Assembly (NCBI GenBank): GCA_037074705.1
Contig: CM073590.1
Span: 185,598,746 to 185,662,745, forward strand
Length of the DNA: 64,000 nt
Direction: 5' to 3'
Source: Zhengitettix transpicula
Taxonomy: Eukaryota; Arthropoda; Insecta; Orthoptera; Tetrigidae
Position 1 is the stretch's first letter. The number at the start of each line of letters is the position of its first letter. The notes below the pieces were generated by a model, which was not told where the DNA came from, did no database searches, and worked only from the letters and a program-made list of their open reading frames with translations. A program made the position numbers and the translations under genes. This document shows, piece after piece, positions 1 to 13,316 of the stretch.

Positions 1-462
1 CCGACTAGGGAAGGCCTGCCAGTAGTTATAATACAGCCGGCATAGCTTTTGAAGTCACTATAACACAACAAACCCCACCGCCACTGAAGGTGTGGGGTGG
101 TCAACAAATAAAGAGGGGAGAGTCAAGTAACCATAAATGATTGCGCGTTGTGCCGCCAGCTCTAAATCGAAATTTCTCATCCGCGCGCATACGTCAGTGA
201 TGACGCGCCCTTTGTTGTATCGACACTGCTGCCACCTGCAGGCACTAATGCCGGCATCTGCCCCTGTCGTCATGGGATACGATTTTTCTACAGCCGTATT
301 TCATACACTTTAGGCAGTCAGAGTGGCCTGGGACATGTTCACTTGACGTTCTTTAATTTGTTTTTGGAGGCAATGATATTATTCTGGATGTTGACTTTTG
401 TTTAATGAATATATGTGAAGAAACTTTGGTTATGTCTCGCAGCTCGTTTGTGTGCGGCTGGG

Positions 463-470
463 TATATAAA
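463..470 (+). promoter_or_regulatory. TATA-like core promoter element of U5 (repeated every 1815 bp)
   Basis: TATATAAA lies 29 bp before the predicted U5 5' end in every unit, and also at 47043-47050 in the split unit. Insect Pol II snRNA genes carry a PSEA near -60 to -40 and a PSEB near -30. This box sits at the PSEB position but reads as a TATA box. The T-run in the Sm site (581-585) would stop Pol III, so I infer Pol II transcription. I could not place the PSEA; it should fall in about 431-451. Confidence 0.6.
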
Positions 471-491
471 GGTCCCTTGTCCGTTCCAACG

Positions 492-611
492 TTACTCTGG
501 TTTCCCTTCAGTTCGTACAAATCTTTCGCCTTTTACTAAAGATTTCCGTGGAGGGGAACACTATATGAGTCTATAAACAATTTTTCGTAGTGCCTAGCTT
601 AATGCCGGGCC
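492..611 (+). ncRNA. snRNA:U5: U5 spliceosomal snRNA, copy 1 (reference copy)
   Basis: U5 snRNA is the core RNA of the U5 snRNP and holds exon ends in the spliceosome through its loop 1. Seen here: ACTCTGG near the 5' end (494-500, as in other U5 RNAs), a lower stem GTTTCCCT/AGGGGAAC (500-507 with 552-559), and an upper stem AAATCTTT/AAAGATTT (519-526 with 538-545). The upper stem closes the invariant 11-nt loop CGCCTTTTACT (527-537). An Sm-binding site AATTTTTC lies at 579-586 and a 3' stem-loop GCCTAGC/GCCGGGC at 592-610, with one A.C mismatch. Length is about 120 nt, normal for U5. A TATA-like box lies at 463-470. The exact 5' nucleotide (491 or 492) is inferred by aligning ACTCTGG with known U5. 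Unit site 639 is C. Confidence 0.95.
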
Positions 612-624
612 CATTAGACAAACT

Positions 625-633
625 AAACATAGA
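625..633 (+). promoter_or_regulatory. 3'-box-like 3'-end formation signal after U5
   Basis: AAACATAGA starts 14 nt after the RNA end and matches 8 of 9 positions of the AAARNNAGA core of the metazoan snRNA 3' box. That signal directs Integrator cleavage. It is repeated in each unit and kept at 51925-51933. The match is short and could be chance. Confidence 0.4.
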
Positions 634-674
634 ACCATCTGTACTCTTCCGCTCAATTCATCAAACCCTCATAC

Positions 675-718
675 AACTCACTGTCCTGCTGTAGGGATGT
701 GATGATCAACAGTGAGTT
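675..718 (+). other. Spacer hairpin downstream of U5 (repeated in each unit)
   Basis: AACTCACTGT (675-684) and ACAGTGAGTT (709-718) are perfect 10-bp inverted repeats around a 24-nt loop, 64 bp past the U5 RNA. The hairpin is present in all units and would form in a read-through transcript. Function unknown. Confidence 0.5.
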
Positions 719-2306
719 CTTGGTTACGTGGTACTCGGGAGCCGTAATCAGGATATAACGCGTCCCAGTAATTACTAATAAATAATTGATTTAAATTAAA
801 ATAAGCCCCACGTTGGAGAACAAAATGTAATAAACACAAATTTAATTAATGTTAAATGTATTTAAACCTTACATTATAAACAAATTATAAGTTAATATGA
901 AAGGATTTTAAACGAAAACAAGATGTCAAACTATAACAAAATTAACTTAATAAGAACAAATTTTATCTCAGGTGAAAATTATTTACAAGTTGGTATTGTT
1001 GTGCCACGGCTTAATTTTCAGGGCCTCCAAAAATATAGTTACAAAATCTTACAATGCAAAATTATAGGCAATTAAGGATTGTCTACAAGAATATGGAGCC
1101 TATAATGCTTGCTCGCTAGAGTTGCATTGTTGCCTCAGGCAGCTCTGAGACTTACGGAACTTGAGAATTCAGAGTTGCTTGGACCAGGAAGGCGAAAGGT
1201 GTTTTTAGTGGAGTCCGTATCCAGAGTTCCTGGTACCATGATTCAGCAAGTGTGATTAGGCAGCAGCAGAAACATATTGTATTAAAAGTCCCCGGGTTTT
1301 GGAATTACAAGTCGACAGTTTTGATTATTTCTGCTATTGTCATATTCATGAAATTATAAAAATTTAGAGAAAAAAGCTATCAACAGTGATTGTTCAAACA
1401 ACGTTATCAACATTTAAGAGCAGAAAGTGATTTGTGTTTGAAAACTAAGACATGTTTAAATTCAGTGAAATATGGCCTTTTTATGATGTGTTTAAAAAAA
1501 TCAAGTGAGATCGAGCCCAGATGAACAGCTAAGGGTAAAGGAATTATTATTATAGTGTAAAAAGCGTTACTTGTAAAGCTTAGGTTGGCTTACAACAGTT
1601 TTCACATTTTCAGTTACTAGTCTATTTCATATAATTTCTCGTTTCGTTGTTCTGACATACCTGGTTGCAATAATGAAATCCTTATTTCGGTCCTTGTTGT
1701 CAACATGAGAATCACCAATCCGAGGCTAATTGTTAGGTTTCTGAACTAGACTGTATTTACAGGATGGGGCAGTCACAACCATGCCTGGGTATCTCCTTTA
1801 GTCTTGTTTTTCAGTCCGACTAGGGAAGGCCTGCCAGTAGTTATAATACAGCCGGCATAGCTTTTGAAGTCACTATAACACAACAAACCCCACCGCCACT
1901 GAAGGTGTGGGGTGGTCAACAAATAAAGAGGGGAGAGTCAAGTAACCATAAATGATTGCGCGTTGTGCCGCCAGCTCTAAATCGAAATTTCTCATCCGCG
2001 CGCATACGTCAGTGATGACGCGCCCTTTGTTGTATCGACACTGCTGCCACCTGCAGGCACTAATGCCGGCATCTGCCCCTGTCGTCATGGGATACGATTT
2101 TTCTACAGCCGTATTTCATACACTTTAGGCAGTCAGAGTGGCCTGGGACATGTTCACTTGACGTTCTTTAATTTGTTTTTGGAGGCAATGATATTATTCT
2201 GGATGTTGACTTTTGTTTAATGAATATATGTGAAGAAACTTTGGTTATGTCTCGCAGCTCGTTTGTGTGCGGCTGGGTATATAAAGGTCCCTTGTCCGTT
2301 CCAACG

Positions 2307-2426
2307 TTACTCTGGTTTCCCTTCAGTTCGTACAAATCTTTCGCCTTTTACTAAAGATTTCCGTGGAGGGGAACACTATATGAGTCTATAAACAATTTTT
2401 CGTAGTGCCTAGCTTAATGCCGGGCC
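2307..2426 (+). ncRNA. snRNA:U5: U5 snRNA, copy 2
   Basis: Identical to the copy at 492-611, with the same loop, Sm site and 3' stem-loop. TATA-like box at 2278-2285. Spacer site 2454 is C. Confidence 0.94.
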
Positions 2427-4121
2427 CATTAGACAAACTAAACATAGAACCATCTGTACTCTTCCGCTCAATTCATCAAACCCTCATACAACTCACTGTC
2501 CTGCTGTAGGGATGTGATGATCAACAGTGAGTTCTTGGTTACGTGGTACTCGGGAGCCGTAATCAGGATATAACGCGTCCCAGTAATTACTAATAAATAA
2601 TTGATTTAAATTAAAATAAGCCCCACGTTGGAGAACAAAATGTAATAAACACAAATTTAATTAATGTTAAATGTATTTAAACCTTACATTATAAACAAAT
2701 TATAAGTTAATATGAAAGGATTTTAAACGAAAACAAGATGTCAAACTATAACAAAATTAACTTAATAAGAACAAATTTTATCTCAGGTGAAAATTATTTA
2801 CAAGTTGGTATTGTTGTGCCACGGCTTAATTTTCAGGGCCTCCAAAAATATAGTTACAAAATCTTACAATGCAAAATTATAGGCAATTAAGGATTGTCTA
2901 CAAGAATATGGAGCCTATAATGCTTGCTCGCTAGAGTTGCATTGTTGCCTCAGGCAGCTCTGAGACTTACGGAACTTGAGAATTCAGAGTTGCTTGGACC
3001 AGGAAGGCGAAAGGTGTTTTTAGTGGAGTCCGTATCCAGAGTTCCTGGTACCATGATTCAGCAAGTGTGATTAGGCAGCAGCAGAAACATATTGTATTAA
3101 AAGTCCCCGGGTTTTGGAATTACAAGTCGACAGTTTTGATTATTTCTGCTATTGTCATATTCATGAAATTATAAAAATTTAGAGAAAAAAGCTATCAACA
3201 GTGATTGTTCAAACAACGTTATCAACATTTAAGAGCAGAAAGTGATTTGTGTTTGAAAACTAAGACATGTTTAAATTCAGTGAAATATGGCCTTTTTATG
3301 ATGTGTTTAAAAAAATCAAGTGAGATCGAGCCCAGATGAACAGCTAAGGGTAAAGGAATTATTATTATAGTGTAAAAAGCGTTACTTGTAAAGCTTAGGT
3401 TGGCTTACAACAGTTTTCACATTTTCAGTTACTAGTCTATTTCATATAATTTCTCGTTTCGTTGTTCTGACATACCTGGTTGCAATAATGAAATCCTTAT
3501 TTCGGTCCTTGTTGTCAACATGAGAATCACCAATCCGAGGCTAATTGTTAGGTTTCTGAACTAGACTGTATTTACAGGATGGGGCAGTCACAACCATGCC
3601 TGGGTATCTCCTTTAGTCTTGTTTTTCAGTCCGACTAGGGAAGGCCTGCCAGTAGTTATAATACAGCCGGCATAGCTTTTGAAGTCACTATAACACAACA
3701 AACCCCACCGCCACTGAAGGTGTGGGGTGGTCAACAAATAAAGAGGGGAGAGTCAAGTAACCATAAATGATTGCGCGTTGTGCCGCCAGCTCTAAATCGA
3801 AATTTCTCATCCGCGCGCATACGTCAGTGATGACGCGCCCTTTGTTGTATCGACACTGCTGCCACCTGCAGGCACTAATGCCGGCATCTGCCCCTGTCGT
3901 CATGGGATACGATTTTTCTACAGCCGTATTTCATACACTTTAGGCAGTCAGAGTGGCCTGGGACATGTTCACTTGACGTTCTTTAATTTGTTTTTGGAGG
4001 CAATGATATTATTCTGGATGTTGACTTTTGTTTAATGAATATATGTGAAGAAACTTTGGTTATGTCTCGCAGCTCGTTTGTGTGCGGCTGGGTATATAAA
4101 GGTCCCTTGTCCGTTCCAACG

Positions 4122-4241
4122 TTACTCTGGTTTCCCTTCAGTTCGTACAAATCTTTCGCCTTTTACTAAAGATTTCCGTGGAGGGGAACACTATATGAGT
4201 CTATAAACAATTTTTCGTAGTGCCTAGCTTAATGCCGGGCC
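4122..4241 (+). ncRNA. snRNA:U5: U5 snRNA, copy 3
   Basis: Identical to the reference copy. TATA-like box at 4093-4100. Spacer site 4269 is C. Confidence 0.94.
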
Positions 4242-5936
4242 CATTAGACAAACTAAACATAGAACCATCTGTACTCTTCCGCTCAATTCATCAAACCCTC
4301 ATACAACTCACTGTCCTGCTGTAGGGATGTGATGATCAACAGTGAGTTCTTGGTTACGTGGTACTCGGGAGCCGTAATCAGGATATAACGCGTCCCAGTA
4401 ATTACTAATAAATAATTGATTTAAATTAAAATAAGCCCCACGTTGGAGAACAAAATGTAATAAACACAAATTTAATTAATGTTAAATGTATTTAAACCTT
4501 ACATTATAAACAAATTATAAGTTAATATGAAAGGATTTTAAACGAAAACAAGATGTCAAACTATAACAAAATTAACTTAATAAGAACAAATTTTATCTCA
4601 GGTGAAAATTATTTACAAGTTGGTATTGTTGTGCCACGGCTTAATTTTCAGGGCCTCCAAAAATATAGTTACAAAATCTTACAATGCAAAATTATAGGCA
4701 ATTAAGGATTGTCTACAAGAATATGGAGCCTATAATGCTTGCTCGCTAGAGTTGCATTGTTGCCTCAGGCAGCTCTGAGACTTACGGAACTTGAGAATTC
4801 AGAGTTGCTTGGACCAGGAAGGCGAAAGGTGTTTTTAGTGGAGTCCGTATCCAGAGTTCCTGGTACCATGATTCAGCAAGTGTGATTAGGCAGCAGCAGA
4901 AACATATTGTATTAAAAGTCCCCGGGTTTTGGAATTACAAGTCGACAGTTTTGATTATTTCTGCTATTGTCATATTCATGAAATTATAAAAATTTAGAGA
5001 AAAAAGCTATCAACAGTGATTGTTCAAACAACGTTATCAACATTTAAGAGCAGAAAGTGATTTGTGTTTGAAAACTAAGACATGTTTAAATTCAGTGAAA
5101 TATGGCCTTTTTATGATGTGTTTAAAAAAATCAAGTGAGATCGAGCCCAGATGAACAGCTAAGGGTAAAGGAATTATTATTATAGTGTAAAAAGCGTTAC
5201 TTGTAAAGCTTAGGTTGGCTTACAACAGTTTTCACATTTTCAGTTACTAGTCTATTTCATATAATTTCTCGTTTCGTTGTTCTGACATACCTGGTTGCAA
5301 TAATGAAATCCTTATTTCGGTCCTTGTTGTCAACATGAGAATCACCAATCCGAGGCTAATTGTTAGGTTTCTGAACTAGACTGTATTTACAGGATGGGGC
5401 AGTCACAACCATGCCTGGGTATCTCCTTTAGTCTTGTTTTTCAGTCCGACTAGGGAAGGCCTGCCAGTAGTTATAATACAGCCGGCATAGCTTTTGAAGT
5501 CACTATAACACAACAAACCCCACCGCCACTGAAGGTGTGGGGTGGTCAACAAATAAAGAGGGGAGAGTCAAGTAACCATAAATGATTGCGCGTTGTGCCG
5601 CCAGCTCTAAATCGAAATTTCTCATCCGCGCGCATACGTCAGTGATGACGCGCCCTTTGTTGTATCGACACTGCTGCCACCTGCAGGCACTAATGCCGGC
5701 ATCTGCCCCTGTCGTCATGGGATACGATTTTTCTACAGCCGTATTTCATACACTTTAGGCAGTCAGAGTGGCCTGGGACATGTTCACTTGACGTTCTTTA
5801 ATTTGTTTTTGGAGGCAATGATATTATTCTGGATGTTGACTTTTGTTTAATGAATATATGTGAAGAAACTTTGGTTATGTCTCGCAGCTCGTTTGTGTGC
5901 GGCTGGGTATATAAAGGTCCCTTGTCCGTTCCAACG

Positions 5937-6056
5937 TTACTCTGGTTTCCCTTCAGTTCGTACAAATCTTTCGCCTTTTACTAAAGATTTCCGTGGAGGG
6001 GAACACTATATGAGTCTATAAACAATTTTTCGTAGTGCCTAGCTTAATGCCGGGCC
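5937..6056 (+). ncRNA. snRNA:U5: U5 snRNA, copy 4
   Basis: Identical to the reference copy. TATA-like box at 5908-5915. Spacer site 6084 is G, the first G-type unit. Confidence 0.94.
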
Positions 6057-7751
6057 CATTAGACAAACTAAACATAGAACCATGTGTACTCTTCCGCTCA
6101 ATTCATCAAACCCTCATACAACTCACTGTCCTGCTGTAGGGATGTGATGATCAACAGTGAGTTCTTGGTTACGTGGTACTCGGGAGCCGTAATCAGGATA
6201 TAACGCGTCCCAGTAATTACTAATAAATAATTGATTTAAATTAAAATAAGCCCCACGTTGGAGAACAAAATGTAATAAACACAAATTTAATTAATGTTAA
6301 ATGTATTTAAACCTTACATTATAAACAAATTATAAGTTAATATGAAAGGATTTTAAACGAAAACAAGATGTCAAACTATAACAAAATTAACTTAATAAGA
6401 ACAAATTTTATCTCAGGTGAAAATTATTTACAAGTTGGTATTGTTGTGCCACGGCTTAATTTTCAGGGCCTCCAAAAATATAGTTACAAAATCTTACAAT
6501 GCAAAATTATAGGCAATTAAGGATTGTCTACAAGAATATGGAGCCTATAATGCTTGCTCGCTAGAGTTGCATTGTTGCCTCAGGCAGCTCTGAGACTTAC
6601 GGAACTTGAGAATTCAGAGTTGCTTGGACCAGGAAGGCGAAAGGTGTTTTTAGTGGAGTCCGTATCCAGAGTTCCTGGTACCATGATTCAGCAAGTGTGA
6701 TTAGGCAGCAGCAGAAACATATTGTATTAAAAGTCCCCGGGTTTTGGAATTACAAGTCGACAGTTTTGATTATTTCTGCTATTGTCATATTCATGAAATT
6801 ATAAAAATTTAGAGAAAAAAGCTATCAACAGTGATTGTTCAAACAACGTTATCAACATTTAAGAGCAGAAAGTGATTTGTGTTTGAAAACTAAGACATGT
6901 TTAAATTCAGTGAAATATGGCCTTTTTATGATGTGTTTAAAAAAATCAAGTGAGATCGAGCCCAGATGAACAGCTAAGGGTAAAGGAATTATTATTATAG
7001 TGTAAAAAGCGTTACTTGTAAAGCTTAGGTTGGCTTACAACAGTTTTCACATTTTCAGTTACTAGTCTATTTCATATAATTTCTCGTTTCGTTGTTCTGA
7101 CATACCTGGTTGCAATAATGAAATCCTTATTTCGGTCCTTGTTGTCAACATGAGAATCACCAATCCGAGGCTAATTGTTAGGTTTCTGAACTAGACTGTA
7201 TTTACAGGATGGGGCAGTCACAACCATGCCTGGGTATCTCCTTTAGTCTTGTTTTTCAGTCCGACTAGGGAAGGCCTGCCAGTAGTTATAATACAGCCGG
7301 CATAGCTTTTGAAGTCACTATAACACAACAAACCCCACCGCCACTGAAGGTGTGGGGTGGTCAACAAATAAAGAGGGGAGAGTCAAGTAACCATAAATGA
7401 TTGCGCGTTGTGCCGCCAGCTCTAAATCGAAATTTCTCATCCGCGCGCATACGTCAGTGATGACGCGCCCTTTGTTGTATCGACACTGCTGCCACCTGCA
7501 GGCACTAATGCCGGCATCTGCCCCTGTCGTCATGGGATACGATTTTTCTACAGCCGTATTTCATACACTTTAGGCAGTCAGAGTGGCCTGGGACATGTTC
7601 ACTTGACGTTCTTTAATTTGTTTTTGGAGGCAATGATATTATTCTGGATGTTGACTTTTGTTTAATGAATATATGTGAAGAAACTTTGGTTATGTCTCGC
7701 AGCTCGTTTGTGTGCGGCTGGGTATATAAAGGTCCCTTGTCCGTTCCAACG

Positions 7752-7871
7752 TTACTCTGGTTTCCCTTCAGTTCGTACAAATCTTTCGCCTTTTACTAAA
7801 GATTTCCGTGGAGGGGAACACTATATGAGTCTATAAACAATTTTTCGTAGTGCCTAGCTTAATGCCGGGCC
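7752..7871 (+). ncRNA. snRNA:U5: U5 snRNA, copy 5
   Basis: Identical to the reference copy. TATA-like box at 7723-7730. Spacer site 7899 is G. Confidence 0.94.
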
Positions 7872-9566
7872 CATTAGACAAACTAAACATAGAACCATGT
7901 GTACTCTTCCGCTCAATTCATCAAACCCTCATACAACTCACTGTCCTGCTGTAGGGATGTGATGATCAACAGTGAGTTCTTGGTTACGTGGTACTCGGGA
8001 GCCGTAATCAGGATATAACGCGTCCCAGTAATTACTAATAAATAATTGATTTAAATTAAAATAAGCCCCACGTTGGAGAACAAAATGTAATAAACACAAA
8101 TTTAATTAATGTTAAATGTATTTAAACCTTACATTATAAACAAATTATAAGTTAATATGAAAGGATTTTAAACGAAAACAAGATGTCAAACTATAACAAA
8201 ATTAACTTAATAAGAACAAATTTTATCTCAGGTGAAAATTATTTACAAGTTGGTATTGTTGTGCCACGGCTTAATTTTCAGGGCCTCCAAAAATATAGTT
8301 ACAAAATCTTACAATGCAAAATTATAGGCAATTAAGGATTGTCTACAAGAATATGGAGCCTATAATGCTTGCTCGCTAGAGTTGCATTGTTGCCTCAGGC
8401 AGCTCTGAGACTTACGGAACTTGAGAATTCAGAGTTGCTTGGACCAGGAAGGCGAAAGGTGTTTTTAGTGGAGTCCGTATCCAGAGTTCCTGGTACCATG
8501 ATTCAGCAAGTGTGATTAGGCAGCAGCAGAAACATATTGTATTAAAAGTCCCCGGGTTTTGGAATTACAAGTCGACAGTTTTGATTATTTCTGCTATTGT
8601 CATATTCATGAAATTATAAAAATTTAGAGAAAAAAGCTATCAACAGTGATTGTTCAAACAACGTTATCAACATTTAAGAGCAGAAAGTGATTTGTGTTTG
8701 AAAACTAAGACATGTTTAAATTCAGTGAAATATGGCCTTTTTATGATGTGTTTAAAAAAATCAAGTGAGATCGAGCCCAGATGAACAGCTAAGGGTAAAG
8801 GAATTATTATTATAGTGTAAAAAGCGTTACTTGTAAAGCTTAGGTTGGCTTACAACAGTTTTCACATTTTCAGTTACTAGTCTATTTCATATAATTTCTC
8901 GTTTCGTTGTTCTGACATACCTGGTTGCAATAATGAAATCCTTATTTCGGTCCTTGTTGTCAACATGAGAATCACCAATCCGAGGCTAATTGTTAGGTTT
9001 CTGAACTAGACTGTATTTACAGGATGGGGCAGTCACAACCATGCCTGGGTATCTCCTTTAGTCTTGTTTTTCAGTCCGACTAGGGAAGGCCTGCCAGTAG
9101 TTATAATACAGCCGGCATAGCTTTTGAAGTCACTATAACACAACAAACCCCACCGCCACTGAAGGTGTGGGGTGGTCAACAAATAAAGAGGGGAGAGTCA
9201 AGTAACCATAAATGATTGCGCGTTGTGCCGCCAGCTCTAAATCGAAATTTCTCATCCGCGCGCATACGTCAGTGATGACGCGCCCTTTGTTGTATCGACA
9301 CTGCTGCCACCTGCAGGCACTAATGCCGGCATCTGCCCCTGTCGTCATGGGATACGATTTTTCTACAGCCGTATTTCATACACTTTAGGCAGTCAGAGTG
9401 GCCTGGGACATGTTCACTTGACGTTCTTTAATTTGTTTTTGGAGGCAATGATATTATTCTGGATGTTGACTTTTGTTTAATGAATATATGTGAAGAAACT
9501 TTGGTTATGTCTCGCAGCTCGTTTGTGTGCGGCTGGGTATATAAAGGTCCCTTGTCCGTTCCAACG

Positions 9567-9686
9567 TTACTCTGGTTTCCCTTCAGTTCGTACAAATCTT
9601 TCGCCTTTTACTAAAGATTTCCGTGGAGGGGAACACTATATGAGTCTATAAACAATTTTTCGTAGTGCCTAGCTTAATGCCGGGCC
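9567..9686 (+). ncRNA. snRNA:U5: U5 snRNA, copy 6
   Basis: Identical to the reference copy. TATA-like box at 9538-9545. Spacer site 9714 is C. Confidence 0.94.
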
Positions 9687-11381
9687 CATTAGACAAACTA
9701 AACATAGAACCATCTGTACTCTTCCGCTCAATTCATCAAACCCTCATACAACTCACTGTCCTGCTGTAGGGATGTGATGATCAACAGTGAGTTCTTGGTT
9801 ACGTGGTACTCGGGAGCCGTAATCAGGATATAACGCGTCCCAGTAATTACTAATAAATAATTGATTTAAATTAAAATAAGCCCCACGTTGGAGAACAAAA
9901 TGTAATAAACACAAATTTAATTAATGTTAAATGTATTTAAACCTTACATTATAAACAAATTATAAGTTAATATGAAAGGATTTTAAACGAAAACAAGATG
10001 TCAAACTATAACAAAATTAACTTAATAAGAACAAATTTTATCTCAGGTGAAAATTATTTACAAGTTGGTATTGTTGTGCCACGGCTTAATTTTCAGGGCC
10101 TCCAAAAATATAGTTACAAAATCTTACAATGCAAAATTATAGGCAATTAAGGATTGTCTACAAGAATATGGAGCCTATAATGCTTGCTCGCTAGAGTTGC
10201 ATTGTTGCCTCAGGCAGCTCTGAGACTTACGGAACTTGAGAATTCAGAGTTGCTTGGACCAGGAAGGCGAAAGGTGTTTTTAGTGGAGTCCGTATCCAGA
10301 GTTCCTGGTACCATGATTCAGCAAGTGTGATTAGGCAGCAGCAGAAACATATTGTATTAAAAGTCCCCGGGTTTTGGAATTACAAGTCGACAGTTTTGAT
10401 TATTTCTGCTATTGTCATATTCATGAAATTATAAAAATTTAGAGAAAAAAGCTATCAACAGTGATTGTTCAAACAACGTTATCAACATTTAAGAGCAGAA
10501 AGTGATTTGTGTTTGAAAACTAAGACATGTTTAAATTCAGTGAAATATGGCCTTTTTATGATGTGTTTAAAAAAATCAAGTGAGATCGAGCCCAGATGAA
10601 CAGCTAAGGGTAAAGGAATTATTATTATAGTGTAAAAAGCGTTACTTGTAAAGCTTAGGTTGGCTTACAACAGTTTTCACATTTTCAGTTACTAGTCTAT
10701 TTCATATAATTTCTCGTTTCGTTGTTCTGACATACCTGGTTGCAATAATGAAATCCTTATTTCGGTCCTTGTTGTCAACATGAGAATCACCAATCCGAGG
10801 CTAATTGTTAGGTTTCTGAACTAGACTGTATTTACAGGATGGGGCAGTCACAACCATGCCTGGGTATCTCCTTTAGTCTTGTTTTTCAGTCCGACTAGGG
10901 AAGGCCTGCCAGTAGTTATAATACAGCCGGCATAGCTTTTGAAGTCACTATAACACAACAAACCCCACCGCCACTGAAGGTGTGGGGTGGTCAACAAATA
11001 AAGAGGGGAGAGTCAAGTAACCATAAATGATTGCGCGTTGTGCCGCCAGCTCTAAATCGAAATTTCTCATCCGCGCGCATACGTCAGTGATGACGCGCCC
11101 TTTGTTGTATCGACACTGCTGCCACCTGCAGGCACTGATGCCGGCATCTGCCCCTGTCGTCATGGGATACGATTTTTCTACAGCCGTATTTCATACACTT
11201 TAGGCAGTCAGAGTGGCCTGGGACATGTTCACTTGACGTTCTTTAATTTGTTTTTGGAGGCAATGATATTATTCTGGATGTTGACTTTTGTTTAATGAAT
11301 ATATGTGAAGAAACTTTGGTTATGTCTCGCAGCTCGTTTGTGTGCGGCTGGGTATATAAAGGTCCCTTGTCCGTTCCAACG

Positions 11382-11501
11382 TTACTCTGGTTTCCCTTCA
11401 GTTCGTACAAATCTTTCGCCTTTTACTAAAGATTTCCGTGGAGGGGAACACTATATGAGTCTATAAACAATTTTTCGTAGTGCCTAGCTTAATGCCGGGC
11501 C
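11382..11501 (+). ncRNA. snRNA:U5: U5 snRNA, copy 7
   Basis: Identical to the reference copy. TATA-like box at 11353-11360. Spacer site 11529 is C. The unit also carries an A-to-G change at 11137, shared only with the next unit. Confidence 0.94.
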
Positions 11502-13196
11502 CATTAGACAAACTAAACATAGAACCATCTGTACTCTTCCGCTCAATTCATCAAACCCTCATACAACTCACTGTCCTGCTGTAGGGATGTGATGATCAAC
11601 AGTGAGTTCTTGGTTACGTGGTACTCGGGAGCCGTAATCAGGATATAACGCGTCCCAGTAATTACTAATAAATAATTGATTTAAATTAAAATAAGCCCCA
11701 CGTTGGAGAACAAAATGTAATAAACACAAATTTAATTAATGTTAAATGTATTTAAACCTTACATTATAAACAAATTATAAGTTAATATGAAAGGATTTTA
11801 AACGAAAACAAGATGTCAAACTATAACAAAATTAACTTAATAAGAACAAATTTTATCTCAGGTGAAAATTATTTACAAGTTGGTATTGTTGTGCCACGGC
11901 TTAATTTTCAGGGCCTCCAAAAATATAGTTACAAAATCTTACAATGCAAAATTATAGGCAATTAAGGATTGTCTACAAGAATATGGAGCCTATAATGCTT
12001 GCTCGCTAGAGTTGCATTGTTGCCTCAGGCAGCTCTGAGACTTACGGAACTTGAGAATTCAGAGTTGCTTGGACCAGGAAGGCGAAAGGTGTTTTTAGTG
12101 GAGTCCGTATCCAGAGTTCCTGGTACCATGATTCAGCAAGTGTGATTAGGCAGCAGCAGAAACATATTGTATTAAAAGTCCCCGGGTTTTGGAATTACAA
12201 GTCGACAGTTTTGATTATTTCTGCTATTGTCATATTCATGAAATTATAAAAATTTAGAGAAAAAAGCTATCAACAGTGATTGTTCAAACAACGTTATCAA
12301 CATTTAAGAGCAGAAAGTGATTTGTGTTTGAAAACTAAGACATGTTTAAATTCAGTGAAATATGGCCTTTTTATGATGTGTTTAAAAAAATCAAGTGAGA
12401 TCGAGCCCAGATGAACAGCTAAGGGTAAAGGAATTATTATTATAGTGTAAAAAGCGTTACTTGTAAAGCTTAGGTTGGCTTACAACAGTTTTCACATTTT
12501 CAGTTACTAGTCTATTTCATATAATTTCTCGTTTCGTTGTTCTGACATACCTGGTTGCAATAATGAAATCCTTATTTCGGTCCTTGTTGTCAACATGAGA
12601 ATCACCAATCCGAGGCTAATTGTTAGGTTTCTGAACTAGACTGTATTTACAGGATGGGGCAGTCACAACCATGCCTGGGTATCTCCTTTAGTCTTGTTTT
12701 TCAGTCCGACTAGGGAAGGCCTGCCAGTAGTTATAATACAGCCGGCATAGCTTTTGAAGTCACTATAACACAACAAACCCCACCGCCACTGAAGGTGTGG
12801 GGTGGTCAACAAATAAAGAGGGGAGAGTCAAGTAACCATAAATGATTGCGCGTTGTGCCGCCAGCTCTAAATCGAAATTTCTCATCCGCGCGCATACGTC
12901 AGTGATGACGCGCCCTTTGTTGTATCGACACTGCTGCCACCTGCAGGCACTGATGCCGGCATCTGCCCCTGTCGTCATGGGATACGATTTTTCTACAGCC
13001 GTATTTCATACACTTTAGGCAGTCAGAGTGGCCTGGGACATGTTCACTTGACGTTCTTTAATTTGTTTTTGGAGGCAATGATATTATTCTGGATGTTGAC
13101 TTTTGTTTAATGAATATATGTGAAGAAACTTTGGTTATGTCTCGCAGCTCGTTTGTGTGCGGCTGGGTATATAAAGGTCCCTTGTCCGTTCCAACG

Positions 13197-13316
13197 TTAC
13201 TCTGGTTTCCCTTCAGTTCGTACAAATCTTTCGCCTTTTACTAAAGATTTCCGTGGAGGGGAACACTATATGAGTCTATAAACAATTTTTCGTAGTGCCT
13301 AGCTTAATGCCGGGCC
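13197..13316 (+). ncRNA. snRNA:U5: U5 snRNA, copy 8
   Basis: Identical to the reference copy. TATA-like box at 13168-13175. Spacer site 13344 is C. It shares the upstream A-to-G variant (12952) with copy 7, so these two units are probably a recent duplicate pair. Confidence 0.94.

Noticed and set aside
58..273. 71-codon antisense open frame repeated in nearly every U5 unit
   Set aside because: Its conservation only reflects unit identity. One unit (29278) has a stop in it and nothing else compensates. There is no domain, and it lies in the U5 upstream region. Not reported as a gene.
690..770. C/D-box snoRNA in the spacer (TGATGA near 700)
   Set aside because: The C-like box lies at the wrong end of the hairpin and no properly placed CTGA D box follows.
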